Assembly: GCA_963792445.1 (NCBI GenBank)
Contig: CAWBWO010000017.1
Location: 310,001-374,000 of the forward strand
Length of the DNA: 64,000 bases
Direction of reading: 5' to 3'
Origin: Rummeliibacillus sp963792445
Lineage (GTDB): Bacteria; Bacillota; Bacilli; Bacillales_A; Planococcaceae
The first letter of the stretch is position 1; every line of letters starts with the position of its first letter. Shown in pieces: positions 33,562 to 44,052 of this stretch. The translations under genes and the position numbers were made by a program. The notes beneath the pieces were generated by a model that saw only the letters and a list, made by a program, of their open reading frames with translations, had not been told where the DNA came from and ran no database searches.

Positions 33562-35250
33562 TTAAGTAGTTTGCTCGATTTTAGCCTTTTCTTCTTCAAT
33601 TAATGATCTGCGCAAAATCTTTCCTACCGCTGTTTTTGGTAATTCAGTCCGAAATTCATAAATACGTGGTATTTTATAAGCAGCCAAATTTGCTCTACAG
33701 AATTGATCTAATTCTTCCTCTGATACTTCATAGTCCTCTTTTAACACGATATATGCCTTTACTGTTTCACCTCTATACGGGTCAGGTATCCCAGCAACAA
33801 CACATTCTTGAATTGCATCGTGTTCATATAAGACTTCTTCCACTTCACGAGGATAAATATTAAAACCACCAGCGATGATAATATCCTTTTTCCTGTCTAC
33901 AACGTAAAAATAGCCTTCTTCATCCATGTAGCCTAAATCCCCTGTTAGAAGCCAACCATCACGTATAGTTATTTCAGTTTCTTCTTCACGATTCCAATAT
34001 CCCTTCATCACTTGTGGTCCTTTTACGGCAATTTCGCCAATTTCACCGATTGGAAGCGGCTCTGTTGTACCTGTTTTAAATATCACAGCATCTGTATCTG
34101 GCCAAGGTACACCAATTGAACCTTTCTTCCTCTCTCCATGCCAAATAAAGTTAGAATGTGTAACTGGAGACGATTCGGTCAACCCGTATCCTTCTACAAG
34201 CTTTCCTCCAGTAACTCTTTCAAACTTTTCTTGTACTTCAATAGGTAATGGAGCTGAACCACTTATACATGCCTTTATCGATGTAAGATCGTATTGATTC
34301 AGGTCAGGATGATTTAACAGTCCAATGTAGAGGGTAGGAGCTCCTGGAAATAGCGTTGTTTGTTGCTTTTCAATCGTTTTCAATGTATCTGTTGGATTAA
34401 ATTTAGGCAATAATACCATTTTATCTCCTCGCATAACAGCCAGCAGTAATACAGTTGTCATGCCATATACGTGGAAAAAAGGTAATATCCCCATAATCAC
34501 TTCTTCTCCTGGAATACACTCCGACATCCAAGCACTACACATTTGTACGTTTGTACTTAAGTTTTTATGTGTCAACATAACTCCTTTTGGAAATCCAGTT
34601 GTTCCTCCTGTATATTGCAGTAGAGCGATATCATCTCCATTATTTGGAGTTAAATGTATCTTTTTGATGTCTCCGATTTTCATAATTTCTGAAAAAAGGT
34701 GATTTGACCCACTATGCTCAACAGCTACTTTAAAACCATATTCTTTCTTTTGAACAAATGGATACAAAAAATTTTTGGGAAACGGTAAGTACTCTTTAAT
34801 ACCAGTAACAATGATGTTTTCTAAATCTGTATTTCGCCAAACTTTCATAATTCTTGGATAGAGGATATCGAGTGTAATAATTGCTTTTGCACCGGCATCC
34901 TTTAATTGATATTCTACTTCACGTTCTTTGTACAATGGATTGGTCTGTACAACGATACCGCCTGCATATAAAATCCCATAATATGCAATCACATTTTGTG
35001 GACAATTTGGTAGCATTATTGCTACTCTATCGCCTTTTTCGATGCCGATTTTCACTAAATAATTTGCAAATTTTAATGAGGATTCATATAACTCCTTATA
35101 CGTAATATTCTTTCCTAGAAAATGAATCGCAACTTTTGTAGGGTATTTTTCATATGCTCTTGTTAAATTTTCTTGTAAAGGAATTTCTTCATACTCAAGA
35201 GTTGTTGGAATTTCTGATGGGTATTTCTTTAACCAAATCTTTTCAGTCAA
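33562..35250 (-). CDS. lcfA: Long-chain fatty-acid-CoA ligase
   Basis: 562 residues from TTG 35250, supported by GGGGGGAG five bases upstream; the frame opens 42 bases earlier without such a site. ATP-dependent activation of fatty acids. AMP-binding motif LLQYTGGTTGFPKGVMLTH, VEGYGLTESSPVTH, the hinge WLLTGDLGYMDEEGYFYVVDRKKDIIIAGGFNIYPREVEEVLY, and the C-terminal catalytic Lys in LPKTAVGKILRR. Separated from fadR by the FadR box, as in B. subtilis. Confidence 0.95.
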   Translation of the reverse strand: MTEKIWLKKYPSEIPTTLEYEEIPLQENLTRAYEKYPTKVAIHFLGKNITYKELYESSLKFANYLVKIGIEKGDRVAIMLPNCPQNVIAYYGILYAGGIVVQTNPLYKEREVEYQLKDAGAKAIITLDILYPRIMKVWRNTDLENIIVTGIKEYLPFPKNFLYPFVQKKEYGFKVAVEHSGSNHLFSEIMKIGDIKKIHLTPNNGDDIALLQYTGGTTGFPKGVMLTHKNLSTNVQMCSAWMSECIPGEEVIMGILPFFHVYGMTTVLLLAVMRGDKMVLLPKFNPTDTLKTIEKQQTTLFPGAPTLYIGLLNHPDLNQYDLTSIKACISGSAPLPIEVQEKFERVTGGKLVEGYGLTESSPVTHSNFIWHGERKKGSIGVPWPDTDAVIFKTGTTEPLPIGEIGEIAVKGPQVMKGYWNREEETEITIRDGWLLTGDLGYMDEEGYFYVVDRKKDIIIAGGFNIYPREVEEVLYEHDAIQECVVAGIPDPYRGETVKAYIVLKEDYEVSEEELDQFCRANLAAYKIPRIYEFRTELPKTAVGKILRRSLIEEEKAKIEQTT

Positions 35251-35414
35251 TCGAACTCCCCCCATATTATGCAAATTGTTAGAATATTTCAATTCTAATT
35301 ATAAATAACACTGACAACGCTTTCAATTAATATTCGTTGCTTTCTTGTTTTTCCTATACTATGTGAGAAAATAGGCATTTGTCCATTAAATTTGTATTAG
35401 AATGGAATACAAAA

Positions 35415-35462
35415 AAAGCCGCATGAGGTAACCCATTAATTATGGTTACTCCATACGGTTTT
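35415..35462 (-). terminator. Terminator of the zapA-cvpA-polX-mutSB-yshE transcript
   Basis: Long stem: AAAGCCG c ATG .. GGTAACC / GGTTACT .. CAT a CGGTTTT, followed by a run of T on the minus strand. Confidence 0.8.
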
Positions 35463-35483
35463 ATTCGTCATTTTCTTTAGGAT

Positions 35484-35564
35484 TTAGTGCATCATTAAGT
35501 AGACAATTCCTGTTATGATGAACAGGCCGCAGACAATCATTAATACTTTTGATAAAGTTTCCAT
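35484..35564 (-). CDS. 26-residue single-pass membrane peptide
   Basis: ATG behind TAGGAGAGTTTGA, reading METLSKVLMIVCGLFIITGI then VYLMMH and stop. One hydrophobic helix with a short charged N-terminus. Starts 19 bases after the yshE stop region and before the operon terminator, so it is probably the last gene of that transcript. Not recognised; such short genes are usually missed. Confidence 0.55.
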   Translation of the reverse strand: METLSKVLMIVCGLFIITGIVYLMMH

Positions 35565-35582
35565 TCAAACTCTCCTAAACTG

Positions 35583-35996
35583 CTAAGAAATACTTGCTCC
35601 TATTACATAAGATAATCCAACTGAAATCGTTAAGGAAATAAAACCAACGGATCTGTTATCTTTTTCAATTTCATGATCGATATTAAATGTGGGTGTCAAA
35701 AATTCAAAAAGAATGTATGCGATAATTAATAAGATGAATCCGAGTAATCCCCATCCAAGCATTTCAATTAGCGAATTATGACGTTCAATAGAATAACGAA
35801 AAATGTTACATACCCCTAAGATTTTACCGCCCGTTGCTAAGGCAACTGCGACATTTCCATTCTTTATTTCTTGCCAATTCTTATATTTGGTCACAAGTTC
35901 AAATATCGCCATGGCTACAACTAGACAAAGTACTACAATACTAAAATAGCCTGCTGTTTCAACAATTTTGAAATGCCAAAAGCTACTCAGCAACAT
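35583..35996 (-). CDS. yshE: DUF350 membrane protein (YshE)
   Basis: 137 residues, four hydrophobic segments (e.g. AGYFSIVVLCLVVAMAIFELV and MLGWGLLGFILLIIAYILFEF). The paired repeats of two helices each, with NVAVALATGGKILGV and RSVGFISLTISVGLSYVIGA, define DUF350. ATG at 35996 is six bases after GGGG; a GTG 12 bases earlier is the alternative. Next to mutSB as in B. subtilis. Function unknown. Confidence 0.85.
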   Translation of the reverse strand: MLLSSFWHFKIVETAGYFSIVVLCLVVAMAIFELVTKYKNWQEIKNGNVAVALATGGKILGVCNIFRYSIERHNSLIEMLGWGLLGFILLIIAYILFEFLTPTFNIDHEIEKDNRSVGFISLTISVGLSYVIGASIS

Positions 35997-36024
35997 ACAT
36001 TTCCCCACTCTCTAAATACTTTCT

Positions 36025-38391
36025 CTATTTTAAATCGACAACGGTCACACCATATCCACCTTCGCCTGCATCACCGAAGCGATATGATTTAACCCCTTTA
36101 TGACGTTTTAGTAAAGATTGAATTCCTTGTCTTAGAGCACCTGTTCCTTTCCCATGAATAATGGATACGCGATTATAGTTTGATAACAAGGCATCATCCA
36201 AATATTTTTCTGTACGAATCATGGCGTCTTCATATCGTTCCCCTCGTAGATCGAGTTCAAGTTTCACATATGAGTCACGATTACGAACATTTGATACGGA
36301 GACTGTTTCTTTTGTTTTTTCAGGTTTGACATATTCTAAGTCTGATTCATCTAATTTCATTTTCAGAATACCAATTTGAACAACCCATTCTTTGTCAGAA
36401 ACTTTTTCAAGCAATATTCCTTTTTGGCCATAACTTACTACTTTGACTTCATCACCTTTTTGAAGGTTAACGGTACGTGCATTTGCTTGGCGTTGTTTTT
36501 TCAATATACGATTTTCAACAGGCGCAGCTTCTTCTAATCGTTTACGAGCTTCAATAATTTCGTGTTCTTTTACGATTTTATTAGCATTACTTTGCATTTT
36601 ATGCAGCTCACCGATCACTTCTTCTGCTTCTTTTTTTGCATCATCCACAATTTTGCGTGCTTTTTCTTTTGCCTTTTTCGTCAAATCTTCTTTATTTTCT
36701 TCGTATTCTTTTAACTTCGCATCAAGTTCAGCTTGCAGTTTTTCTGCTTCTTTTAGTAAGTTGCTCAGAACGTTCTGCATCTGCTTCAGAACGTCTGCGA
36801 CTTACTTCCAATGATGCGATCATACTTTCAACCTCATGGCGATCTGTTCCAGTAAATGATTTTGCGCTTTGAATAATATGTTCTGGCAAACCAAGTCTTT
36901 TCGAAATTTCAAAAGCATTACTTCGCCCAGGAACCCCAATCAATAAGCGATACGTTGGGCTAAGTGTTTCAACGTCAAATTCGACACTTGCATTTACTAC
37001 ACCTGGTCGGTTATAACCATATGCTTTTAACTCAGGGTAATGGGTAGTCGCCATGACACGGGCTCCTCTTCCATATACTTCATCTAAAATAGAAATCGCG
37101 AGCGCTGCACCTTCTTGAGGGTCTGTACCAGCACCTAATTCATCAAATAATACGAGGGAATGTTCATCAAATTGTTGCAAAATATCAACTATATTCACCA
37201 TATGACTTGAGAATGTACTTAAACTTTGTTCAATTGATTGTTCATCACCAATATCTGCAAAAATTGAGTAAAGACAGCCAGCTCAGAACCATCAAGTGCT
37301 GGAACTGGAATACCTGCTTGTGCCATTAATGTACATAATCCAACCGTTTTCAAAGTTACTGTTTTACCGCCTGTATTGGGACCTGTAATCACAATTGCTG
37401 TAATATCTCGACCAAATTCAATATCATTGGCAACTGCTACATCAATTGGTAAAAGCGGATGGCGTGCTTTTCCTAATCTGATATACCCTTCATCATTCAT
37501 CTCAGGCATTGTACATTTATTTGCTTGGCCGTATTTTGCTTTCGCTAAAATCACATCAATTTCACCAAGTAACTGTACTAACTCAAAAAGTGCATGTGCC
37601 ACTTCTTGTACTAATGCAGAAAGATGAAGCAGGATTTTTTGTATTTCAACTTTTTCCTTTGCTTTTAAACGGTGAATCTCATTATTCGCTTGTACAACTG
37701 CATCTGGTTCAATATAAAGGGTTTGTCCTGAAGCAGATTGGTCATGCACAATACCACCGTAGTGACCGCGATATTCTTGTTTTACTGGAATAACGAAACG
37801 ATCATTTCGAATGGTAATAATGGAATCGGATAACATTTTCGATGCATTGCTACCTCGTGTTAAACTTGCTAGCTTTTCACGTACTCGCCCTTCTTGTGCA
37901 CGAAGTTGTTGACGGATTGAACGTAATTCGGAGCTTGCCGAATCCATCACACTTGCGTTTTCGTCAATACAAGAATTGATTTCATGTTGGAGTCCTGTTA
38001 AAACAGGGATATCGTTTTTCTTTTGAATAAAGTAAGGGATTTGAATTGTCCCTTCTTCTTCAATCCCTTCGATAAACTCACGGAAAATGCGGCTTGCACG
38101 AATTGTACTTGAAATCTCCATTAATTCTTGAGGACTCAGCATCCCGCCTATTTGTGCACGTTTTGCATGTGGGCGAATATCAAATATTCCACCTAGAGGA
38201 ACATTTCCTTTGACTCGAAGAATAGATAGACCTTCATCCATTTCATCTAATAATACTTTTACTTTTTCTAACTCAGTTTCTGGCACTAATTTCTCAATAG
38301 CTGACGTGCCGATTGAACAAGTACAAAATGTCGCCACTTGGGCACGTACTTTATCAAACTCTAGTGTTTTTAGTGCGCGTTCTGCAATCAC
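36025..38391 (-). CDS. mutSB: Endonuclease MutS2 (two frame breaks)
   Basis: About 788 residues when repaired, the family length. Acts on branched DNA and also on collided ribosomes (family knowledge). N-terminal LEFDKVRAQVA region, Walker A ITGPNTGGKTVTLKTVGL, Walker B SLVLFDELGAGTDPQEGAALA, TTHYPELK, coiled KOW region, and C-terminal Smr nuclease domain LDLRGERYEDA with IIHGKGTGALRQGIQ. The frame is lost near 37262 (one A missing in FTQIFADIGDEQ) and again near 36757 (one extra base in SEQLLKEAEKLQAEL). No other damage is visible. Confidence 0.92.
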
Positions 38392-38405
38392 TAAAAAGAC
38401 ACCTC

Positions 38406-40109
38406 CTATTTTTTCTCTAAAAATTTCAAGAAGTCATCTAATGACCATGTATTCACAATATTATCTTTTGTAAGCCATGCTTTTTGAGCATATTTTGTTC
38501 CAATATCCATAAAACGAAGCTGCTCTATTGCATGTGCATCTGTATTAATGGCTATGGGAACCCCAACTTTTGCTGCCATTTCTAAATGTTCTACACATAA
38601 ATCTAATCGGTATGGATTGGCATTTAACTCTAAAATTTTACCATATTCTTTTGCCCAAGTAATAAGCTTTGCTATATCAGGATTATAACCATCTCTTTGA
38701 CCAATCACACGACCAGTTGGATGTGCAATCATATCTACATGTGGGTTTTTGATTGCATTATGTAATCGTTCCATAATTTTCTCTTGCGGTTGTGAAAAAC
38801 TAGAATGAATGGATGCAATGACAAAATCCAGTTCAGCCATTACTTCGTCATCGAAATCAAGTGAACCATCGGGTAAAATATCCATTTCAGTTCCTCTTAA
38901 TAAACGAAATTCTGGATGTTGTTCATTGAACGCCCAAATTTCTTTTTGTTGTTCGATTAATCGTTCTGGCGTAAGCCCATTTGCTACTCTCAAATATTGA
39001 GAATGATCCGTAATCACCGCATATTGATAGCCTTTTGCAATCAATGCGTTCCCCATCTCACGAACCGTATTGGCGCCATCTGACCATGTTGTATGCATAT
39101 GCAAATCTGATTTAATATCAGCAAGTTGTATAAGGGTTGGGATTTGATCTACACGATCAAATTCATGTGTACCCGCTCTCACTGTAGGCGGTATAAAAGG
39201 TAGATTGAAATGTGCAAAGAATTCTTTTTCAGAGTTAAAGGTTAGTACAGAGCCATCTTGTTGCTCAACTCCATATTCACTAATTTTCTCTCCACGTTCT
39301 TTTGCAATTTGGCGCATCCGTACATTATGCTCTTTTGATCCAGTAAAGTGATGCAAGGCTGTCGCATATTCATCTAGTGTTACTATACGAAAATCGACAT
39401 TGACATCATCTGTTTGCAATGTAACAGAGACTTTGGTGTCACCTGCTGCAATAATTTCTTTCACCACTAATTTAGAAAGTAATGCCTCTTTCACAGCGAT
39501 TGGATCACTAGTTGCTATGATAAAATCGACATCCTTACTTTGCTCTTTGACACGTCTAAAGCTACCAGCAACAGAAGATTGTTCGATTTCTGGTATTGTT
39601 TGTAACGTAGTTTCAATTTCAGCTACCACTTCTTCTAACAACCAAACAGGGTGAAATTCAGCCCTTTGTCCAAAATTCTCAAGTTCTTTCAAAATTTTCT
39701 CTTCTGTTTTCTTCCCAAAACCTGCAAGAGCGGATACTTTTCCCTCTTCACATGCTTTTTTTAAGCTTTCTGCTGAATCTACACCGAGTTCTTGATACAA
39801 CTTAGCAATTTTCTTACCACCAAGTCCTGGTAATTTTAACAATGGTGGCAATCCTATTGGAACTTCTTTTTCTAATTGCTCCATAACTTCTGAACGCCCG
39901 TTTTCCAATAAATCATGAATCACAGCAGCTGTTCCTTTACCTATTCCTTTAATGGCTGTAATATCTTCAATTTCACTAATGCTTCGTGTATCTGCTTCTA
40001 ATGCAGCAGCAGCTTTCCGAAATGCCGAAATTTTAAAAGGATTAACACCTTGAAGCTCAAGATAAATTGCAATCTTTTCCAAAGTTTTGATGATCGTTTT
40101 TTTATTCAT
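38406..40109 (-). CDS. polX: DNA polymerase X with PHP domain
   Basis: 567 residues. N-terminal 8-kDa and HhH regions (ITAIKGIGKGTAAVIHDLLE; LPGLGGKKIAKLYQELGV), polymerase beta-like palm with the paired Asp (VAGSFRRVKEQSKDVDFII), and C-terminal PHP phosphoesterase: DLHMHTTWSDGANTV, YAVITDHSQYL, DFVIASIHSSF, NTDAHAIEQL. Gap-filling repair polymerase with 3'-5' exonuclease in the PHP domain. Just upstream of mutSB. Confidence 0.96.
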   Translation of the reverse strand: MNKKTIIKTLEKIAIYLELQGVNPFKISAFRKAAAALEADTRSISEIEDITAIKGIGKGTAAVIHDLLENGRSEVMEQLEKEVPIGLPPLLKLPGLGGKKIAKLYQELGVDSAESLKKACEEGKVSALAGFGKKTEEKILKELENFGQRAEFHPVWLLEEVVAEIETTLQTIPEIEQSSVAGSFRRVKEQSKDVDFIIATSDPIAVKEALLSKLVVKEIIAAGDTKVSVTLQTDDVNVDFRIVTLDEYATALHHFTGSKEHNVRMRQIAKERGEKISEYGVEQQDGSVLTFNSEKEFFAHFNLPFIPPTVRAGTHEFDRVDQIPTLIQLADIKSDLHMHTTWSDGANTVREMGNALIAKGYQYAVITDHSQYLRVANGLTPERLIEQQKEIWAFNEQHPEFRLLRGTEMDILPDGSLDFDDEVMAELDFVIASIHSSFSQPQEKIMERLHNAIKNPHVDMIAHPTGRVIGQRDGYNPDIAKLITWAKEYGKILELNANPYRLDLCVEHLEMAAKVGVPIAINTDAHAIEQLRFMDIGTKYAQKAWLTKDNIVNTWSLDDFLKFLEKK

Positions 40110-40165
40110 CTAAGATTTTCCTCCTTATCGACAAAAGACTTCTCTCTTTTGAGAGAAGTCTAATT

Positions 40166-40705
40166 TTACTTCATATAAACGAACCATAGATGTTGGAATG
40201 CGCTTGATAAGATAGGCGTGTATTTGAGTATTAATGTTGTTAAGAAGGACCCATCAATATACTTTTGAATTCCATCTAGTGGGATCAACGCCAATACATA
40301 TAACACGATAAATATTAGCAAATATGCCTCAACAATTCCAAGAAGACCACCTAAAATTCGGTTCAAGCCTCCTAGGATTGGAATATATCTTAAAAAGTCA
40401 AACAACGATGCCAAAATTTGTATTGCAAATTTGACAACAAAGAAAATTAATGCGAAAGCTAATAATTGATAGAATGTTTGGCTTAAATCTAATTGCTCAA
40501 CTGCAAATTTTAATGTAGTATTTTCATCAACGGAAGGATATGGAATCCATAGCACTAATTTTTCCGCTAACGGTTTATAATAGATATAAGCTACAACTAT
40601 CGAAATGATAAAGCCAAGCATTTGGATTAGTTGGACGACAAATCCTCTTTTAGCACCACTAACTAATCCGGCAAATAATAAGATTAATATAATTAAATCA
40701 ACCAT
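40166..40705 (-). CDS. yshB: CvpA family membrane protein (YshB)
   Basis: 179 residues, four membrane segments. N-terminal VDLIILILLFAGLVSGAKRGFVVQLIQMLGF is the CvpA signature; GGLNRILGGLLGIVEAYLLI is the second conserved stretch. The start overlaps zapA by eight bases. Function unclear (colicin V production homolog). Confidence 0.9.
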   Translation of the reverse strand: MVDLIILILLFAGLVSGAKRGFVVQLIQMLGFIISIVVAYIYYKPLAEKLVLWIPYPSVDENTTLKFAVEQLDLSQTFYQLLAFALIFFVVKFAIQILASLFDFLRYIPILGGLNRILGGLLGIVEAYLLIFIVLYVLALIPLDGIQKYIDGSFLTTLILKYTPILSSAFQHLWFVYMK

Positions 40706-40970
40706 TCACTTCATCCTTTAATTTTTTCAGTTCTGATTCTAGCATTTCTACTTGTTCTTTTAATTTCAAGTAATCGTTTACTGCATTGCAAGCAGTGAGG
40801 ACGGCTAGTTTGGCACTGTCAAGGCTTGGATTTGCACGCTTAATTACACGCATTTGGTCGTCTACAGTTGAAGCCACAAATCGCATATGTCTTGCAGATT
40901 CAGTTCCAACTATATTATATGTTTGACCATAGATATCAACTGTAACTCGATTTTTTCGTTGCTCAGACAA
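40698..40970 (-). CDS. zapA: Cell division protein ZapA
   Basis: 90 residues. Binds and bundles FtsZ at the Z ring. N-terminal NRVTVDIYGQTYNIVGTESARHMRFVASTVDDQM, middle SLDSAKLAVLTACNAVNDYLKL, and a C-terminal coiled coil (EQVEMLESELKKLKDEV). TTG start behind GGAGG. First gene of the minus-strand operon, divergent from rnhC. Confidence 0.93.
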   Translation of the reverse strand: MSEQRKNRVTVDIYGQTYNIVGTESARHMRFVASTVDDQMRVIKRANPSLDSAKLAVLTACNAVNDYLKLKEQVEMLESELKKLKDEVNG

Positions 40971-41058
40971 AGCCGTTAACCTCCTTTAAAGTCCTATTTA
41001 TAATGATAACATGAAGTTTTCCAGTTGTGAATTACTTGTGAAGAAAGGAATAAAAAAT

Positions 41059-41994
41059 ATGTCTAATATTGTAATTAAATTATCCGAAAAGGCACAAAAA
41101 GACGTCATAAACTATTATTCTCAAAAAATGGTAGAGCGCAAAGCACCAGGTGTTGTCTTTGCTGCAAAGCTTCCTGATTGTGCAATCACTGTCTACTCAT
41201 CTGGAAAAGTAATGTTCCAAGGAAACGGTGGCGCACGTGAAGCAGAACTTTGGCAAACAGAAGCTAAAGATACACCTATTATGACGTTATCAAAAGGTGA
41301 TACGTTGCCTAAAAACATATCCTCTTTATCTTTAATTGGGTCTGACGAAACTGGAACAGGTGATTATTTTGGACCTATTACAGTAGCAGCCGCATATGTA
41401 CCACAAGACAAAATAGAATTAGTAAAAGAATTAGGGGTCAAAGATTCTAAAATGCTTACAGATGAATACATGCTTAAAATTGCCCCTGATTTAAAAGCAA
41501 GTCTTGAATACTGTGTGCTCATTTTACGCAATGAAAAATACAATTTAGTACAATCATCAGGTGCTTCTCAAGGAAAGATGAAAGCAAAGCTTCATAACCA
41601 AGCAATTCATCGACTTCTCTCAAAAATTTCACCCGAGAAGCCTGATTATGTATTAATCGATCAATTTGCTGAAAGAAAAACGTACTATAATTATCTTAAA
41701 AATGAGAAAGAAATTGTAACAGACAATGTATTATTTGCAACAAAAGCCGAACAAATTCACGTTGCAGTAGCAGCTGCTTCTATTTTAGCGCGTTGTGCCT
41801 TTTTATCCGAAATGGACAAACTAAGTAAGTTAATTGGTGTCACATTGCCAAAAGGTGCAAGTCATAAAGTAGATGAAGTTGCAGCGCAAATCTTACTTGC
41901 TCAAGGTGAAGACGCACTTCACAGCGTTACAAAATGGCATTTCGCCAATACGCAAAAAGCATCACGAATTGCTTCTAAAAAGCGTTTTAAATAA
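41059..41994 (+). CDS. rnhC: Ribonuclease HIII
   Basis: 311 residues from ATG 41059 (SNIVIKLS), behind GAAAGGAATAAA; the frame opens 48 bases earlier without good support. Cleaves RNA in RNA/DNA hybrids. N-terminal DUF3378 substrate-binding domain (AAKLPDCAITVYSSGKVMFQGNGG), then SLIGSDETGTGDYFGPITVAAAYV with the first catalytic acids, LGVKDSKMLTDE, PDYVLIDQFAE, and a late catalytic Asp region. Divergent from zapA. Confidence 0.94.
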   Translation: MSNIVIKLSEKAQKDVINYYSQKMVERKAPGVVFAAKLPDCAITVYSSGKVMFQGNGGAREAELWQTEAKDTPIMTLSKGDTLPKNISSLSLIGSDETGTGDYFGPITVAAAYVPQDKIELVKELGVKDSKMLTDEYMLKIAPDLKASLEYCVLILRNEKYNLVQSSGASQGKMKAKLHNQAIHRLLSKISPEKPDYVLIDQFAERKTYYNYLKNEKEIVTDNVLFATKAEQIHVAVAAASILARCAFLSEMDKLSKLIGVTLPKGASHKVDEVAAQILLAQGEDALHSVTKWHFANTQKASRIASKKRFK

Positions 41995-42134
41995 TGGATG
42001 ACCATATACTTTACCCAGTATATCTTAAGTTTATTGCAAATGTATGACCATTATATTATTTTTCAACCAAACAGATGAAGGTGCCATTTTTAATATGACA
42101 GTTTATTAAAAATAGATTCTCTGATTAACAATAA

Positions 42135-42175
42135 AAAGTGCCAAGGGAAAATAAAACTTTCCTCATTGGCACTTT
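42135..42175. terminator. Bidirectional terminator between rnhC and oppA
   Basis: AAAGTGCCAA / TTGGCACTTT stem; A-run to the left and T-rich to the right. Confidence 0.8.
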
Positions 42176-42186
42176 CTTTGTTTTAT

Positions 42187-42230
42187 CCCGCATTAACGGG
42201 CAGTGAGGGATGGAACCCCCACTGATTGAA
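42187..42230. repeat. Possible dispersed element at the end of the opp operon
   Basis: CCCG-CATTAA-CGGG hairpin followed by CAGTGAGGGATGGAACCCCC, next to the oppA stop. The composition differs from surrounding DNA and is reminiscent of short repeats found in other Bacillales genomes; only one copy is in this window. Confidence 0.3.
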
Positions 42231-42238
42231 GTTTCACT

Positions 42239-44035
42239 TTATTTCACTGGTTCATTTGCAACTAATTCTACATTTTGTAAATTATCTTTTGACTCTTTTA
42301 AATAATCAACATTCCAATTTTTCACACGTTTGTTGACTGGGAAAATTTCTGTACGGAAGTATGTTGGAATCGTCGTTGCTTCTTCACTCATATATTCTTG
42401 CCATGTTCTGAATGCCTTACCACGGTATTCTGCATCCATTGCTTCTTTAGAATCGATATTGTTTAACATCACAGTTAAATCGTTCGAAACAAATCGACTG
42501 AAGTTGAATTGTGCATCTTTACTGTACAATCCAACTGGAGATGGGTTCGTTCCAGTACCCCAAGCGGCCATGAACATATCAATATTTTTGTCATCAGCTT
42601 GGACTTTATCGTAGAAGCTATTGAATTCGATTAAACGTCCAGTTGTTAACTCTACTTTTAAGCCAACGTCTTTCCAGTTTTGTATATAAAATTTAATGAT
42701 CTTTTCATCTTTATCAGAACCAGACATCGTTGCAAGGTTAATAGAGAATGGTTTACCATTTGGATCTTCTACATACCCATCATTATTTGTATCTTTGTAA
42801 CCCGCTTCTGCAAGTAATTTTTTTGCTTTTTCTGGATCATATTTGTAACCTGTTAAAGAATCATCATAGAAGCTTGAGAAAACTGGTGGAATTAAAGAAT
42901 TCGCACGGGTACGCAAACCGTCGTAGTAAGCATCTGATACTTCTTCAATATTCATTGCATAAGCTACTGCTTGACGTAATTTCACATTATTCATTTTAGA
43001 ATTGTCATCCATCACGTTAATACTGTTCTTTGTATCATATTTTCCAAGTTTAAAGCCTAAATAAGAGTATGCTAATTCTGGACGTCCTAAAATATCAATG
43101 TTTTTCAAATCTTTAATAGAATCATAGTCATTTGATGGATAGGTCAATGCAATATCATATTTTCCTGATTTCATGGCTGCTGCTGATGATGAAGTTGGGA
43201 CCACTTCAATCACGACTTTATCAAGCTTTGGTTGACCTTTCCAGTAGTTTTTGTTTGCTACCATTTGTACGGATTCGCCTTTTACAATCTTATCTACAAC
43301 AAATGCGCCAAGCGTTACAGGGTTTTTACGTACTGCATCCGATTTAACTAAGTCTTTAATTTTAATATCTTTCAATTGATGTTTTGGTGCTGCATAACCC
43401 CAAAGTCCATCGCCACCTGAATAAATAGCTGGAGAAACCTTTTTAAATGAGATTTCCATTGTATAATCATCCACTTTTTTAATACCAGAGATTTCTTTTG
43501 CTTTACCATCATGATACTCTTTCGCACCTACGATATTTTGGAAATCCGTATCATAGCGAACACCAGTGTAATCTTTATCCGCGATAATATAGTATGGGTA
43601 AATGACATCATCAATTGTAAATGGTTCACCATCAGACCATTTCACATCTTTTTTAATTGTAACTGTTGCTTTATTCGCATTTTCATCTACTTTCAATTGT
43701 CCTAAACCAGTATCTGAAATTAAAAAGTCTTCTTTTGTTTCAAAGATTGAATTTGTTGTAAAATTCATAATTTCAGCATCATAATTATCTTCATATAATT
43801 CCCAGTTGAAGATTCCTTGGAATGGTGAATCTGTTACTAAACCAACTTTTAATGTTCCACCTTTGATGGCATCCCCATCATTTTTTGTTTCCATTGGTAA
43901 TGTACTTGTATCCACTTTTTCTGGATTAGCCCCTTTACCTTTTTCGCCACCCTTTTCGCCTGAGCCGCTACATGCTGCAAGTGCTAGCATGAAAGCAAAA
44001 ACTAAAGTAAATAGAAACCATTTCTTTTTCCTCAT
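42239..44035 (-). CDS. oppA: Peptide ABC transporter substrate-binding lipoprotein
   Basis: 598 residues. Start MRKKKWF at 44035 behind AAAGGGGGAAAAGAG. Lipoprotein signal peptide with lipobox LALAAC, then a GSGEKGGEKGKG linker and the SBP_bac_5 domain (VTIKKDVKWSDGEPFTIDDVIYPY, LRQAVAYAMNIEEVSDAYYDG, DPEKAKKLLAEAGYKD, CDS ending VELVANEPVK). Captures oligopeptides outside the membrane for OppBC. Last gene of the operon, preceded by permease oppC. Confidence 0.92.
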   Translation of the reverse strand: MRKKKWFLFTLVFAFMLALAACSGSGEKGGEKGKGANPEKVDTSTLPMETKNDGDAIKGGTLKVGLVTDSPFQGIFNWELYEDNYDAEIMNFTTNSIFETKEDFLISDTGLGQLKVDENANKATVTIKKDVKWSDGEPFTIDDVIYPYYIIADKDYTGVRYDTDFQNIVGAKEYHDGKAKEISGIKKVDDYTMEISFKKVSPAIYSGGDGLWGYAAPKHQLKDIKIKDLVKSDAVRKNPVTLGAFVVDKIVKGESVQMVANKNYWKGQPKLDKVVIEVVPTSSSAAAMKSGKYDIALTYPSNDYDSIKDLKNIDILGRPELAYSYLGFKLGKYDTKNSINVMDDNSKMNNVKLRQAVAYAMNIEEVSDAYYDGLRTRANSLIPPVFSSFYDDSLTGYKYDPEKAKKLLAEAGYKDTNNDGYVEDPNGKPFSINLATMSGSDKDEKIIKFYIQNWKDVGLKVELTTGRLIEFNSFYDKVQADDKNIDMFMAAWGTGTNPSPVGLYSKDAQFNFSRFVSNDLTVMLNNIDSKEAMDAEYRGKAFRTWQEYMSEEATTIPTYFRTEIFPVNKRVKNWNVDYLKESKDNLQNVELVANEPVK

Positions 44036-44052
44036 CTCTTTTCCCCCTTTTA

